DNA of 39,995 bases, from the IMG/VR virus record IMGVR_UViG_3300030329_000859, positions 1 through 39,995 of that record; one strand, written 5' to 3'. The DNA comes from a virus. How positions within the stretch are numbered: the first letter of the stretch is position 1; each line of letters begins with the position of its first letter. The notes beneath the pieces were generated by a model. The model searched no databases. It saw only the letters and a list, made by a program, of their open reading frames with translations, and had not been told where the DNA came from. This document shows positions 1 through 9,558 of this stretch, in pieces. A program made the translations under genes and the position numbers.

Positions 1-1143
1 CATTGTTCCAAGATACTTATCACCAAAGTTGTCAAGGATATTTGTAACTGAGTTTGCAGAGTTTCTGGCGGCTACTTCTGAAGCTGCTGCTGCATCTGCG
101 GAATCTGAAGCATTACTTGCATATTTCTTTGCAGAATAATTTCCAGAAGTTACCTCAGTTCCTTCTACGAATGATCCACCTCCTAAAGCCCATTGCTTTG
201 CAGATCCCTCATTCTTATGAGTAGATGTTCCTTGTGCCCATTCTTTAGCTGATGCATCTGTGGCTGTAGTAGTAGGAGTTGTTGTTGATTGCGCCCAGTT
301 TTTAGAAGATCCTCCTGCCGCTAATACTGAACCTTGTGCATATTCTTTTGCAGAATATTCTGAATCTGCTACTACTTCTCCTGTAGTCTTTGCCCATTCC
401 TTTGCTGATCCATCCGTAGGTGCATTAGTTCCTGTTACTGAAGCATAAGCCTTTGAAGAAAAGTCTAAATTACCTCCTGTTACTGATCCACCAGAATATG
501 CTTTTACCTGACCATCATTTTTCTGTGCCCAATCCTTTGCTTCTAGTTTGTAGTCATTCGTAGTTACTTCTGTGGCAGTTAATTGTCCTTTATTTACTGC
601 ATCATTATCTGCAACACCATCAGCAACACTCTTAACTACTTTACTGTTTGCATTGAATTTATCATCAGCATCTAATACAACTCCTTGTAATGCAATATCA
701 ATAGCTTCTTGAGCTACATTAAGAGTCTGGTTAGTACTGTTATCTAAGTCTTGTTCTCTGATTACAGATCCGGGAGCAAAGTCTACATTTGCTGTAGATC
801 TATTTGATATTCTTCTTATGACAAGTAGATCGGATTCTGCTAATGCTGTAACTGCACTATCAGTAATACTATTTAAAACACTATTAGTTTCAATAGTTAC
901 TTGATTAGGAGAAGTAGCACTATTAACATAAAACTCATCTCCACTTCCAGCAGAAGTTGATGAACCAGTTCCTTTAAGTTTAACTCCGTTAACTAAAACT
1001 TCTAAAGTTTCGTTATTTCCGGGTTTAAATTCAGATTTAACGAGTGTAAAAGTTCTAGCACTATGGTTATCTGCTGCTTGACCAGATGTTACGGTATATT
1101 TATCATAACTAAATGGCCCTTGTCCTGATAAGTCTACTGGCAT
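1..1143 (-). CDS. Tail fibre protein, N-terminal part (gene truncated by window edge)
   Basis: Open for 381 codons from ATG at 1143 to the window edge with no stop, so the C-terminal receptor-binding part is missing. The first ~130 residues resemble the T7 gp17 N-terminal domain that attaches the fibre to the tail: a short beta-rich start (MPVDLSGQGPF), a segment like LVNGVKLKGTG, then VIRRISNRSTANVDFAPGS and REQDLD. After it comes a Ser/Ala-rich stretch with SAKEWA-type repeats, typical of phage fibre shafts. It directly follows the gp16-like gene, as in T7, with a 2-nt gap and only a weak Shine-Dalgarno. It should recognise the host surface. Fibre identity is secure from domain and position; receptor specificity cannot be seen. 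Confidence 0.88.
   Translation of the reverse strand, partial: MPVDLSGQGPFSYDKYTVTSGQAADNHSARTFTLVKSEFKPGNNETLEVLVNGVKLKGTGSSTSAGSGDEFYVNSATSPNQVTIETNSVLNSITDSAVTALAESDLLVIRRISNRSTANVDFAPGSVIREQDLDNSTNQTLNVAQEAIDIALQGVVLDADDKFNANSKVVKSVADGVADNDAVNKGQLTATEVTTNDYKLEAKDWAQKNDGQVKAYSGGSVTGGNLDFSSKAYASVTGTNAPTDGSAKEWAKTTGEVVADSEYSAKEYAQGSVLAAGGSSKNWAQSTTTPTTTATDASAKEWAQGTSTHKNEGSAKQWALGGGSFVEGTEVTSGNYSAKKYASNASDSADAAAASEVAARNSANSVTNILDNFGDKYLGTM
115..545 (-). repeat. SAK(E/N/Q)WA-type repeats in the tail fibre
   Basis: In-frame degenerate repeats in the fibre shaft. The cores read KDWAQ, SSKAYA, SAKEWAK, SAKEYAQ, SSKNWAQ, SAKEWAQ, SAKQWAL and SAKKYAS, each separated by 10-25 residues rich in Gly, Ser and Thr. 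An aromatic residue (W or Y) and a following Ala are kept in every unit. Such repeats are common in marine podovirus fibres and probably form a trimeric shaft. Confidence 0.75.
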
Positions 1144-1145
1144 AA

Positions 1146-4100
1146 TTAATTACTCATTTGAGTGGTATTGTCTGGAGTTGTCATACGAGTTTTAGCTTGA
1201 GTATTTTGCATTTGTTGAACTTTTCTATTATTTATAATTTGAAGTTCTAACATTTTTCCTTGTAAACTTGCAAACCTTGGTTCTCCTTTTAAACCTTCCC
1301 AACCTATAACTCTATTAATTTTTAATAATTCCTGAACTTCTTCTTTTAAAGCAATTCTAGAAGTACTATCTAAGTAAGCTACATCATTTTTCTCATCTAT
1401 AAGTAGTGGATATGTTTCAATTATTTCTTTTATAGGAGTAAATTTAGGTACATATTTATATGTTATGTTTCCTTTTTTTCCTATTATTGGAACTTTTAAT
1501 TGAGTAGATGGGATATCTTTAATTTTTTTACCTTCTAAAATATGAACTAAAGTATTAAATTTAGGAGAATTAAAAACTTCTCTATTTTGTAAAGCAGCAC
1601 CTAATCCCCAATGACATTGCATAGTAGGATCAAGAGGAACTGATTCTTTTGTACCTCTTACTGGAGCATTGTACCATCGTTTATGATGAGGAAAATCTAT
1701 ATCTAATTTTCTTATTAAAGTACTTGTATTTGTTTTTTGAACTTGTTTCCAAGATACAGGAGCTAACATTTGTTCATAAATTCGTTGAAATGTCTCTGCT
1801 TCTTGTACAGAAAATCCTTTATTATTTCCTTCAAGATCAAACATTTGACATGCTCCTCTACGAATAGGACTTTCTCCACCATTATTAAAATATTCTGCAA
1901 TATCTAAAGATGGATCAAGTATATATTCTTTTCTTAATGAATCAATCCACGCATTTAAAGCTCTTTGCCATGTTCCAATAGCTTGAATTTTATCTTCACT
2001 ATATGGTCTTATTTCTCCATTTTCTAAAGTTTCAAATAATGGAATTTTGACACCATCAAATCCCTCAATCCATTCTCCTTTTTTTGAATTTTCTTTTTTA
2101 ACTAATTCTCTTTTTTGTCTAGATAATTCAAAATGTTTTTGATTTTTTATTGATCTATGTAACCCTTGAAGAAATCCACTATAAGGTGCTTTTCCTATCC
2201 ATTTTGCTTTAAAGTCTGCTAAAAGTTTACCCGGATCAGCATACGGATGACCTGTAGCTCCTGAGTGCATAAGTATATTTTTAAGTCCTTGTAAACTAGA
2301 TTTTTCCCATAATAGTGTACCAACTTGATACATCATTAAAGAGGATAGTTCTTCTAATTTTTGATCAGTTTGTTCTTGTGTATATACTTTATGAGGTTCT
2401 AATGCTTTAATTTCTTTTACTAATTCATCATATGCTCCATATATAGCACCAACCGCTATTAATTGAATTAAAGGATCAGCTTTTCCAGTATTAAGTACAC
2501 TTAATTGACCATTTGTTAAATCTTCTCTAAGAATAGCAGGAGGAATAACACCTTCTTCACTATCTATATCTCTTCGTGAAGCATCTTTTTTACTTAATTC
2601 TACAGTATATTTTTTATCATTTAATACAAGACCGTCATCAGACATTGATTCTTGAATAAACCAATATCCAGATCCAAATAACATTGCTCCAGTAGTTAAT
2701 TTAGATAATGACTCTGACCTATATTTATGATCTGTTAAAAATCTGTTTGTTTTAAATGGATTCTCACCTACAAATATTTTTTCTTTACCTTTCGATCTAA
2801 ATATATTTGCACCTGTATTTACTGTTTTACCTACAGCATGAGGAACACCTTGTAAGGCATCTTTTGCAACGGTAAATCCTTCGTATCCTGCTTGAATTGG
2901 AGATCTCTGAACACCTTGTTTTATAATATTATAAGGAGTTCTTATAAAAGGAAACTGTGATAATATAAAACTTGAAAGTGCATTAGGAAGAAGTCCATCG
3001 GCTACCCATTTATCTTTTAATTTTGGATCTAATTTAGCATTTCTTAATCTTTCAATTTGACCTATAGCATTTTCTATATTCCATCCTTTTTTATTTAATG
3101 GCTGTTGAAAAACAGAAATACTAGCTTCTACATCTGCTATTTTATGTATATCTTCTGGTAAATTTACTATAAGTTCTCTATAATGGCTATCTATTACTTC
3201 TTTAGAGGCATTTGGGCCAGCAATTTGTTTAGCTCTTTTTAAAGCATGTTCATGTGCAACACCTATATATGTTAAATCTCTAAATGATGTATCTTGAGAA
3301 AGTAATACTCTACCGGGTATACTTAATGTAACACCTAATGAATTTATTAAATTAGCTAATGCACCATTGTCTCTTAATTGTAATTTAGGATTTAATTTAT
3401 TTAAATATTTATTAACTAATCCTGCTGATAATACATCAGGAACTCCTATTTTTGTATTTCCTAAAGTCTGTTCATTAACTACTAAACCTTGCTGAGTTAG
3501 TTCATGAGATAATGGGCCTTTTGGTGCTTTACCAGTAACAAAAGTATTTAAACCTTTACCAATAGAACTTCTTTGTAACATTTTTGAATCTGTATACCAT
3601 GCAGCCGATAACAATGCTTGTAATTTTCCTGCTACATAAGCATTAGCTTCATCAAATGTTGTTGCTCCTTCTACAGGAATGCCTAATTCCTTTTGGAGTT
3701 TAGTATACATAGCCGCAAGATACTTTTCTTGTGTCTCTAATATATTCATTATCCCTGTACCTGCAAAGTTAACTGCATAGGTAGAGGGGGTAGATAGCAT
3801 ACCTGTAATATTTTTAAAATTATTTAATTGAAATACATCATACCAAAAACTTCCACCTACAGAATGACCTACAGCCTGTGAGGGATTTGTATAATTAGCT
3901 ACTTGTTCTGCCATAGCCTCAATAGCTTGTTCCCAATTTTGTTCACCTGATGCTTCAGCTACTCTTTCAACTTGAACACCCATCCGTTTGAACAACTCAT
4001 TCATATTCACATCGCCAGTTTTAACTTCTTGTAATACTCTTAAAGCTAATCCTGTATCAGATCTTGCACCATTAACAACTTTATGTATTTGTCTTAATCT

Positions 4101-5756
4101 GAGGTACTCTTCAAGTACTTCCATTAATTCTGCTTTTGTAGCTTTTTCTATTCCTGCTTCTTTTGCTTGTGCTAAGACCTCTTCCATTTTATGAGCTTGA
4201 GGTAAACTTCCTAGTTCTTCTTGTAGAAGTAAAGTTTTTATTCTTTTATCATTAACTTTTTTTGATACTTCTATAAATTGTCTACCTTGAGATATTAATA
4301 AAGTTTGAGCCGCTAAAAGTTGTGCAGGTAAATCGTGAGCATGAGTTCCTATTGTATTAATATATTGCATTGGGTCAACTTTAAGACCTTTTAAAGTTTC
4401 TATTAATTTATTAGAAGCAGCATTCATTTCTGCCATAGTGACAGATTTAGATTGTCCTCTAATTTTATTATTAATAATTTCTAAAACTTTAATGACATCT
4501 GTTTCTTCATTAATTAATTTTAAATTTAATTCTCCTTTTATCTTTTCAAAATTAACAGGATTTTTAATTAACTCTGCCCAGTCTATTTTATTTTCTTCAA
4601 GTCCCTGGAATTTAGATTGTAACTCTTTGATTTCATCTACAATTTTTTTATCTGCTTCTTTCGTTGAACTTTTTCCTTTTCCTTCTTTTTTAAGTTTAAG
4701 AGTTTCTGCTCTTTTAAGTTGTCCTTTATATCTATTTACTTGTTTTTGAATATCTTTTTCAACTTTTATTGCTATTTCTTCTTCAGAAATTATTGATTGA
4801 GGATATAAATCTTTAAAATCTTTTGCAATTCGTTTTAATTCTTTTTTTAAATAATTAAAAGCTGGAGCAACTAGTTCATTAGTAACTATTTGATCAGTCG
4901 CCAATGCTCCGGCTTCCCATAATTTTTTTCCAAATATTTTAATTACAGGAATTAAAGCTGTACCTCCCATGTACGTCAAAGCACCATCTACAAAACCATC
5001 CCATTTTTCTTCAAAAAGTTCTTTATCTTCTATACCAGATATATCATGTATTGGCCCTTCTTCTATTCCAAACATATCTGCTATCATGCGAGTTGTTCTA
5101 TATTCTTTAGGAAGAATAAGTGTCTCTCCTATTCCAGCTTTTACAGCTTCATGAACTGGTTTTAAAGATGTTTTGTTTAAACCTTCAGTAGCTTTTTTAG
5201 TTTTTTTAACTAATTTATCACCACCTTTTATTCGACTTAAAACATTCGATATAAATTGAGGAGTTTTTTGAATAAATTGTGTAGGAAGTAGAGATGAGAT
5301 AGCTTTTGTAACTACTCCTCCAGTAAGCACACTCATTGTAGTTTGTCCTGCTACTTGTGCAATTTGTCCTCCAGTAGTGACAGGAGGTGGAAGAAGATCT
5401 TTATCAGTCTTTGCTTTATATAAACTATTTGCAGGTTGATAAAATCCATACATAAAACCTTTATATTGATCTTTAAAAGGTAATGTCAGATCTTCAAAAG
5501 TCCGTTCTTTTTCTGTTTCTCCTTGTTTTATTTCAACTGATTCTTGCTTTCTAAATGTAGAAAAATGATCTTTTATATTTTGTGGAAACCTATCATCATT
5601 CTCTATCTTACTCATAATATCATTAGCAGACCAGTTAGCATATGTTCCTTTTTCAGGATCAAAAATACCAGTTTTCATAAGGTATTGTCTAACTATTAAA
5701 GGAAGATGTTTGTTAACTTCAGGTTCTTCTATTTTAGCTTTTATTTCTTCAGTCAT
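1146..5756 (-). CDS. Very large internal virion protein (T7 gp16 position)
   Basis: 1536 residues, against about 1318 for T7 gp16. It sits between the gp15-like gene and the fibre, the gp16 position, so it is probably ejected with the DNA and helps form the trans-envelope channel. The N-terminal ~90 residues are polar. A hydrophobic Gly-rich stretch (GGQIAQVAGQTTMSVLTGG) follows near residue 130. The segment from ~330 to 480 is Lys/Glu-rich and helical. Around residues 660-700 the motif GMLSTPSTYAVNFAGTG resembles a conserved piece of large phage polyvalent and internal proteins. I could not find the lytic transglycosylase domain that T7 gp16 carries at its N-terminus. Assignment rests on size, order and helical character. 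Confidence 0.75.
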   Translation of the reverse strand: MTEEIKAKIEEPEVNKHLPLIVRQYLMKTGIFDPEKGTYANWSANDIMSKIENDDRFPQNIKDHFSTFRKQESVEIKQGETEKERTFEDLTLPFKDQYKGFMYGFYQPANSLYKAKTDKDLLPPPVTTGGQIAQVAGQTTMSVLTGGVVTKAISSLLPTQFIQKTPQFISNVLSRIKGGDKLVKKTKKATEGLNKTSLKPVHEAVKAGIGETLILPKEYRTTRMIADMFGIEEGPIHDISGIEDKELFEEKWDGFVDGALTYMGGTALIPVIKIFGKKLWEAGALATDQIVTNELVAPAFNYLKKELKRIAKDFKDLYPQSIISEEEIAIKVEKDIQKQVNRYKGQLKRAETLKLKKEGKGKSSTKEADKKIVDEIKELQSKFQGLEENKIDWAELIKNPVNFEKIKGELNLKLINEETDVIKVLEIINNKIRGQSKSVTMAEMNAASNKLIETLKGLKVDPMQYINTIGTHAHDLPAQLLAAQTLLISQGRQFIEVSKKVNDKRIKTLLLQEELGSLPQAHKMEEVLAQAKEAGIEKATKAELMEVLEEYLRLRQIHKVVNGARSDTGLALRVLQEVKTGDVNMNELFKRMGVQVERVAEASGEQNWEQAIEAMAEQVANYTNPSQAVGHSVGGSFWYDVFQLNNFKNITGMLSTPSTYAVNFAGTGIMNILETQEKYLAAMYTKLQKELGIPVEGATTFDEANAYVAGKLQALLSAAWYTDSKMLQRSSIGKGLNTFVTGKAPKGPLSHELTQQGLVVNEQTLGNTKIGVPDVLSAGLVNKYLNKLNPKLQLRDNGALANLINSLGVTLSIPGRVLLSQDTSFRDLTYIGVAHEHALKRAKQIAGPNASKEVIDSHYRELIVNLPEDIHKIADVEASISVFQQPLNKKGWNIENAIGQIERLRNAKLDPKLKDKWVADGLLPNALSSFILSQFPFIRTPYNIIKQGVQRSPIQAGYEGFTVAKDALQGVPHAVGKTVNTGANIFRSKGKEKIFVGENPFKTNRFLTDHKYRSESLSKLTTGAMLFGSGYWFIQESMSDDGLVLNDKKYTVELSKKDASRRDIDSEEGVIPPAILREDLTNGQLSVLNTGKADPLIQLIAVGAIYGAYDELVKEIKALEPHKVYTQEQTDQKLEELSSLMMYQVGTLLWEKSSLQGLKNILMHSGATGHPYADPGKLLADFKAKWIGKAPYSGFLQGLHRSIKNQKHFELSRQKRELVKKENSKKGEWIEGFDGVKIPLFETLENGEIRPYSEDKIQAIGTWQRALNAWIDSLRKEYILDPSLDIAEYFNNGGESPIRRGACQMFDLEGNNKGFSVQEAETFQRIYEQMLAPVSWKQVQKTNTSTLIRKLDIDFPHHKRWYNAPVRGTKESVPLDPTMQCHWGLGAALQNREVFNSPKFNTLVHILEGKKIKDIPSTQLKVPIIGKKGNITYKYVPKFTPIKEIIETYPLLIDEKNDVAYLDSTSRIALKEEVQELLKINRVIGWEGLKGEPRFASLQGKMLELQIINNRKVQQMQNTQAKTRMTTPDNTTQMSN

Positions 5757-5763
5757 TTACTCC

Positions 5764-8700
5764 TCATCGTGTAGGTGTAACAACATCTCCTAGAAGTGAA
5801 CTATCAACTTCTATTGGTTGTTCCTTAGTAATATTATCGGTTGATTCAGGAATTAAACTATCTCCACCACCTTCTATTGTTTTCATATCTGAAATATTAT
5901 TCACTAAATTTTCTCTAGTATTTAATTGAGTTGAGGAATCCGTAGTAATTGTTGTATTTATAAGATTCAGCATAGGAGTTAAATCTTGATCTGTATCTGG
6001 TTTAATCTCTTCTTTTTCACTTCCTTCAGAAAATCGACCTGCCGCATTATATTTTTTACTTACACTACTACCTTGACCTATTTTCAATGCTTTTGTACCG
6101 TCTTGTAATATTTTTAATCTTCCCGCTACTGAGTCAAAAGTAGCAACAGCTTCCATTATTTCTACTTCTTCATCACTCCATTTTTCTGGATTACTTTTCA
6201 TATTAGATATTTCTTGCTGTACCTGTTCTACAGTAATAGTATTTAACATTAAATTACGATGGGTACGAAATGCTTTTTCTCTTATTCTTTTATTATGAAT
6301 ACTTGTACCAGATAAAAACATATCAGCTTGAGGAACTGATATAATTTCATTTTCATTAGTAGGAGATTTAATTTTTTTCGGTTGAAAATATTTAGATATA
6401 TCTGTTAAATGATCTTGTAAAGCTCTATGTTCTGTCTCCATTTCATTATACAGAATACGATGATTTTGGGTAACTAATGGATTTGTAATCCCCGATTCAG
6501 TTTCACCTACTAAATATCGTCTAAGACTGCTTGTAGAATCATTAAAAACTTTTATTCTACCATATCGTTCATCTATAATTGATTCTTTATTCGTTATTGC
6601 TGTATCTAGATAATTTTTAATTCTAGTAAATGTTGGTTGTCCAATAATTCCATCATTGTAAGCATCCTCATTACGTGTTTTAAACCCTTGTATTTTTTTA
6701 ACTAACATATCAAGAGATGCACCTTCATTATTTTTTATTAAATTAGACATCTCTTTTTCTAATTTTACTTCAAAATTTCTTTGTCGTGTTTCATCAATAA
6801 TAATTTTTCCATTTCTTTGATCTGTCACACGTTGAAGTATTCCTTGCCATTGAGTATCTAATTTATTTCTTTCTGCTTCTCCATATAAAAAAGGTGTATT
6901 ATAATAAATACCTAGACCTGTAGAATTTACATTAGGTTTTCTCAAGGTTTGATTAAGCAATGTATAAAATTCTTCAGACATTTTTTCAAATTCTTCTAAA
7001 TCTTCCGAAGAACCTGTTAATTTTCCTGCATCTAAAAGTAATCGTGTAATAACTGGATCACTTTTGGTTAAATAACTTACTTTACTTTCTTCATATTCAG
7101 TATTTTCACTTTCAAATTTAAGAGCTATTCCTTCTTTAGAATTTAAATCTGATCCTTCAACTTGAAATCTTAGAATATCTTTTTTCTTTTCCCTTACTTT
7201 TCCCATAGCATTCTGAATTTTTGTATTCCATCCAGATTCTCCTTCCCATCCATATTTTAATTCCTCCACTACATCATCTTCAATAATTTGTAAACTATTT
7301 AATAAAGTGTCTAATTCAGAAAGTGCGGTATTAAATTGCGTAGCTGTAGAACGAGGATTTACTTGATTTAATTTTGTACCAGATAGCTTATTAATAATAT
7401 CTGATAATTCTCCATTTGCTTTACCTAATGTTTTTTCTATAGTTTCTGATGAAACTGGAGGACTATCTTCAGGTGCTTCTTCAAAAAGTTTTTCTAAGTA
7501 AGTAATGAAATTAGTTTTTATTCCTGTATCCATAAATTTTATACCTTCAAAATCCTCTCCTACTCCTTGCTTTAAATACATTTCATTTATAATTCTTCTA
7601 ATATCTCCTTTTGTATTTCCTTCTTTTAAAGCTCTAGTTACGAGAGAAGTAAAGGATGCTGTAGCATCGGATGCTAGTCCTTCTTCCTTACTTTTAGTAG
7701 TTTTATTTACTTGTTTATCAAATCTAGCTTGTAAATCTTTTTTCTTTTGGTTTATTTTTTCTAATAATTGATTGCCAGCTTGTTTATCTTTCATGTATAA
7801 ACTTAATCCATCTTTAGGATCAGTCGTCTTATCGTGAATAATAGATATTAAATTGTCAAAATAATTAGTATTTAATATATTTATATCTTGTTTTAAAACT
7901 TCATTTTCTAATCCCGATCTTAAAGAAGTATACACAATTCTATTAGTATCAGTATTTGATAATCCTTTATCTTTAAGAGATTGTATTATACGTGCCAGAG
8001 ATTTACCTGATGATTTAGGATTTTTAGAAGTTTGATCAAAATCAATACGAGTAGTTCCATGAGTGATTATTTGATTAATATCTTCTTCTACCTCATCAAA
8101 TGCTGAGTCATATCTTTCTTGATCATCTAATTCATTTTGTTTTTTTGCTATTACAGCTTTTATAGGATCGTAATTAATACGATTACCCGGTTTAGCTAAT
8201 ACAGTACCAAATCTATTTTCTTTATCATTAGAATTTACTAAATTGGAAATAGTAGCTACTCTTAAATCTTCAAGATGTTCAGCCGAGAATTGAGTTAAAT
8301 TTCCTTTAAATCCTTCTTTTATATAAGGATTTGGCCCTGCATTTTCTACTGTAGGTTTTTTAGCTTCTAAATATCTTTCATATATTTCTTCTCCTAGATT
8401 ATCAGCATTATTTTTGATCTCAGCATTATAACTTGCTAAACCTACTTCTGCTCTTTTTAAATAAAATCCTTCTTCCATTGCTTCCATAACTTTTTGGTAA
8501 TTAGGATTATCTATTGTTAATCCTACATTCTCTTTAAGAGCAATGACCTCTTCCATTATGGACATATTAGGATTTCTAGCAGCAATTTGTCTACCTATTA
8601 TTTCTGCTTTTGTTAGTTCTTCTTTTAATACTTTTTGTTTAGCTACTCTATCTGCCTCATTTACTTTGTTTTGATGAGCTTGTAATTCTAAATAGGAAAG

Positions 8701-8775
8701 ACCAGTCTGAGATAATTGAGATCCGAAGTTTATCAAGGCATTAGCTTGATTTTGAAGATGATCAGATTTTTTCAT
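5764..8775 (-). CDS. Internal virion protein (T7 gp15 position)
   Basis: 1003 residues, longer than T7 gp15 (747). It starts MKKSDHLQNQANALINFGSQ and is almost entirely charged helix and coiled-coil-like sequence without membrane segments or catalytic motifs. The last ~100 residues are acidic and low in complexity. It lies 18 nt after the gp14-like gene and 7 nt before the gp16-like gene, so it belongs to the internal core cassette. By analogy with T7 it would be packaged in the inner core and ejected to form part of the channel across the periplasm. Function is inferred from position and composition; there is no sequence signature I recognise. Confidence 0.68.
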   Translation of the reverse strand: MKKSDHLQNQANALINFGSQLSQTGLSYLELQAHQNKVNEADRVAKQKVLKEELTKAEIIGRQIAARNPNMSIMEEVIALKENVGLTIDNPNYQKVMEAMEEGFYLKRAEVGLASYNAEIKNNADNLGEEIYERYLEAKKPTVENAGPNPYIKEGFKGNLTQFSAEHLEDLRVATISNLVNSNDKENRFGTVLAKPGNRINYDPIKAVIAKKQNELDDQERYDSAFDEVEEDINQIITHGTTRIDFDQTSKNPKSSGKSLARIIQSLKDKGLSNTDTNRIVYTSLRSGLENEVLKQDINILNTNYFDNLISIIHDKTTDPKDGLSLYMKDKQAGNQLLEKINQKKKDLQARFDKQVNKTTKSKEEGLASDATASFTSLVTRALKEGNTKGDIRRIINEMYLKQGVGEDFEGIKFMDTGIKTNFITYLEKLFEEAPEDSPPVSSETIEKTLGKANGELSDIINKLSGTKLNQVNPRSTATQFNTALSELDTLLNSLQIIEDDVVEELKYGWEGESGWNTKIQNAMGKVREKKKDILRFQVEGSDLNSKEGIALKFESENTEYEESKVSYLTKSDPVITRLLLDAGKLTGSSEDLEEFEKMSEEFYTLLNQTLRKPNVNSTGLGIYYNTPFLYGEAERNKLDTQWQGILQRVTDQRNGKIIIDETRQRNFEVKLEKEMSNLIKNNEGASLDMLVKKIQGFKTRNEDAYNDGIIGQPTFTRIKNYLDTAITNKESIIDERYGRIKVFNDSTSSLRRYLVGETESGITNPLVTQNHRILYNEMETEHRALQDHLTDISKYFQPKKIKSPTNENEIISVPQADMFLSGTSIHNKRIREKAFRTHRNLMLNTITVEQVQQEISNMKSNPEKWSDEEVEIMEAVATFDSVAGRLKILQDGTKALKIGQGSSVSKKYNAAGRFSEGSEKEEIKPDTDQDLTPMLNLINTTITTDSSTQLNTRENLVNNISDMKTIEGGGDSLIPESTDNITKEQPIEVDSSLLGDVVTPTR

Positions 8776-8793
8776 AATATTATATTATCTCTA

Positions 8794-9558
8794 TTAATAT
8801 GCACTAGGAACATTAGTTGAGGTATGAGTTGTAGGAGCAGGAGGAATATTAGTACTAGGAGTTTCAGGTTTAGTGAAATATTTTTTATATTTAAAATAAG
8901 TGTCTAATGAACTTAATCCTCCATTAACCATATTTAAATACATTGAGGTTCTATCTGAAGAACCTATTTGTCCAAATCCTGCTATAGCCGTTTCCATATT
9001 AAAATATTGGTCAGATAGATCTTGTTCAACAGCTTCTATTTTATAAAGAACATCTGCTCTTTTCTTTTTAAGAGTAGTTTTAGCAGTTTCTAATTTTCGT
9101 AAATCATCTCCAAAAGATCTATCAATAAAGAATTTAGTACTTTTTCCTTTAGGTAAATTTTGTGCGGCAAATGTAGATTTTTTTCGTCTAGATGCGACAG
9201 CCGCTTCAAATATTAAATTAGTTTCAGTATCATCTATTTCACTTCCTACGACATTTTGTAATGTTGCTATCTGACCTATAGCTTTACCTTCTGCTCGTTC
9301 ATATCCTTTAATAGCTAGTGCTTTTCGTATAGCTTCTTGCCTTCTTTGTTCTTCTAATGCTTCTTCTTGTGCTTGTTGACCTTTAAATTGCCCCCATAAT
9401 GTTGTACCTAATTGTACAGCCGCTATTATAGCTGCTATTGTTGTCATCGGTTCTGCTAAAGTTAATGGCCCTTGATAATCAAATGATTTTTCAGACTCTT
9501 TTACTAATTCTCCTTTAGCATCATCCCAATAATAAACTACTTCAGTATAAATTTTCAT
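8794..9558 (-). CDS. Internal virion protein (T7 gp14-like) with a shared N-terminal tag
   Basis: 254 residues from ATG 9558. That ATG overlaps the tail tubular B stop (ATGA), so I prefer it to a longer in-frame start at 9594. The N-terminus (MKIYTEVVYYWDD, then SFDYQGPLTLAE) closely matches that of the 169-residue protein encoded at 16980-17489. A hydrophobic helix follows at about residues 36-56 (IAAIIAAVQLGTTLW), then a long Gln/Glu/Arg-rich helix. This arrangement, and the place directly after tail tubular B, fit T7 gp14, the internal protein that inserts into the outer membrane during ejection. The C-terminus is rich in Pro and Thr. Confidence 0.72.
   Translation of the reverse strand: MKIYTEVVYYWDDAKGELVKESEKSFDYQGPLTLAEPMTTIAAIIAAVQLGTTLWGQFKGQQAQEEALEEQRRQEAIRKALAIKGYERAEGKAIGQIATLQNVVGSEIDDTETNLIFEAAVASRRKKSTFAAQNLPKGKSTKFFIDRSFGDDLRKLETAKTTLKKKRADVLYKIEAVEQDLSDQYFNMETAIAGFGQIGSSDRTSMYLNMVNGGLSSLDTYFKYKKYFTKPETPSTNIPPAPTTHTSTNVPSAY

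Noticed and set aside
260-448. Plus-strand open frames throughout the window (also 4438-4749, 19717-20073, 29670-30011, 39626-39985)
   Set aside because: All lie opposite clear minus-strand genes, lack consistent ribosome sites and have compositions expected from antisense reading of AT-rich coding sequence.
1146-5756. Lytic transglycosylase domain in the gp16-like protein
   Set aside because: I looked for the N-terminal SLT-type Glu motif of T7 gp16 and did not find a convincing one.
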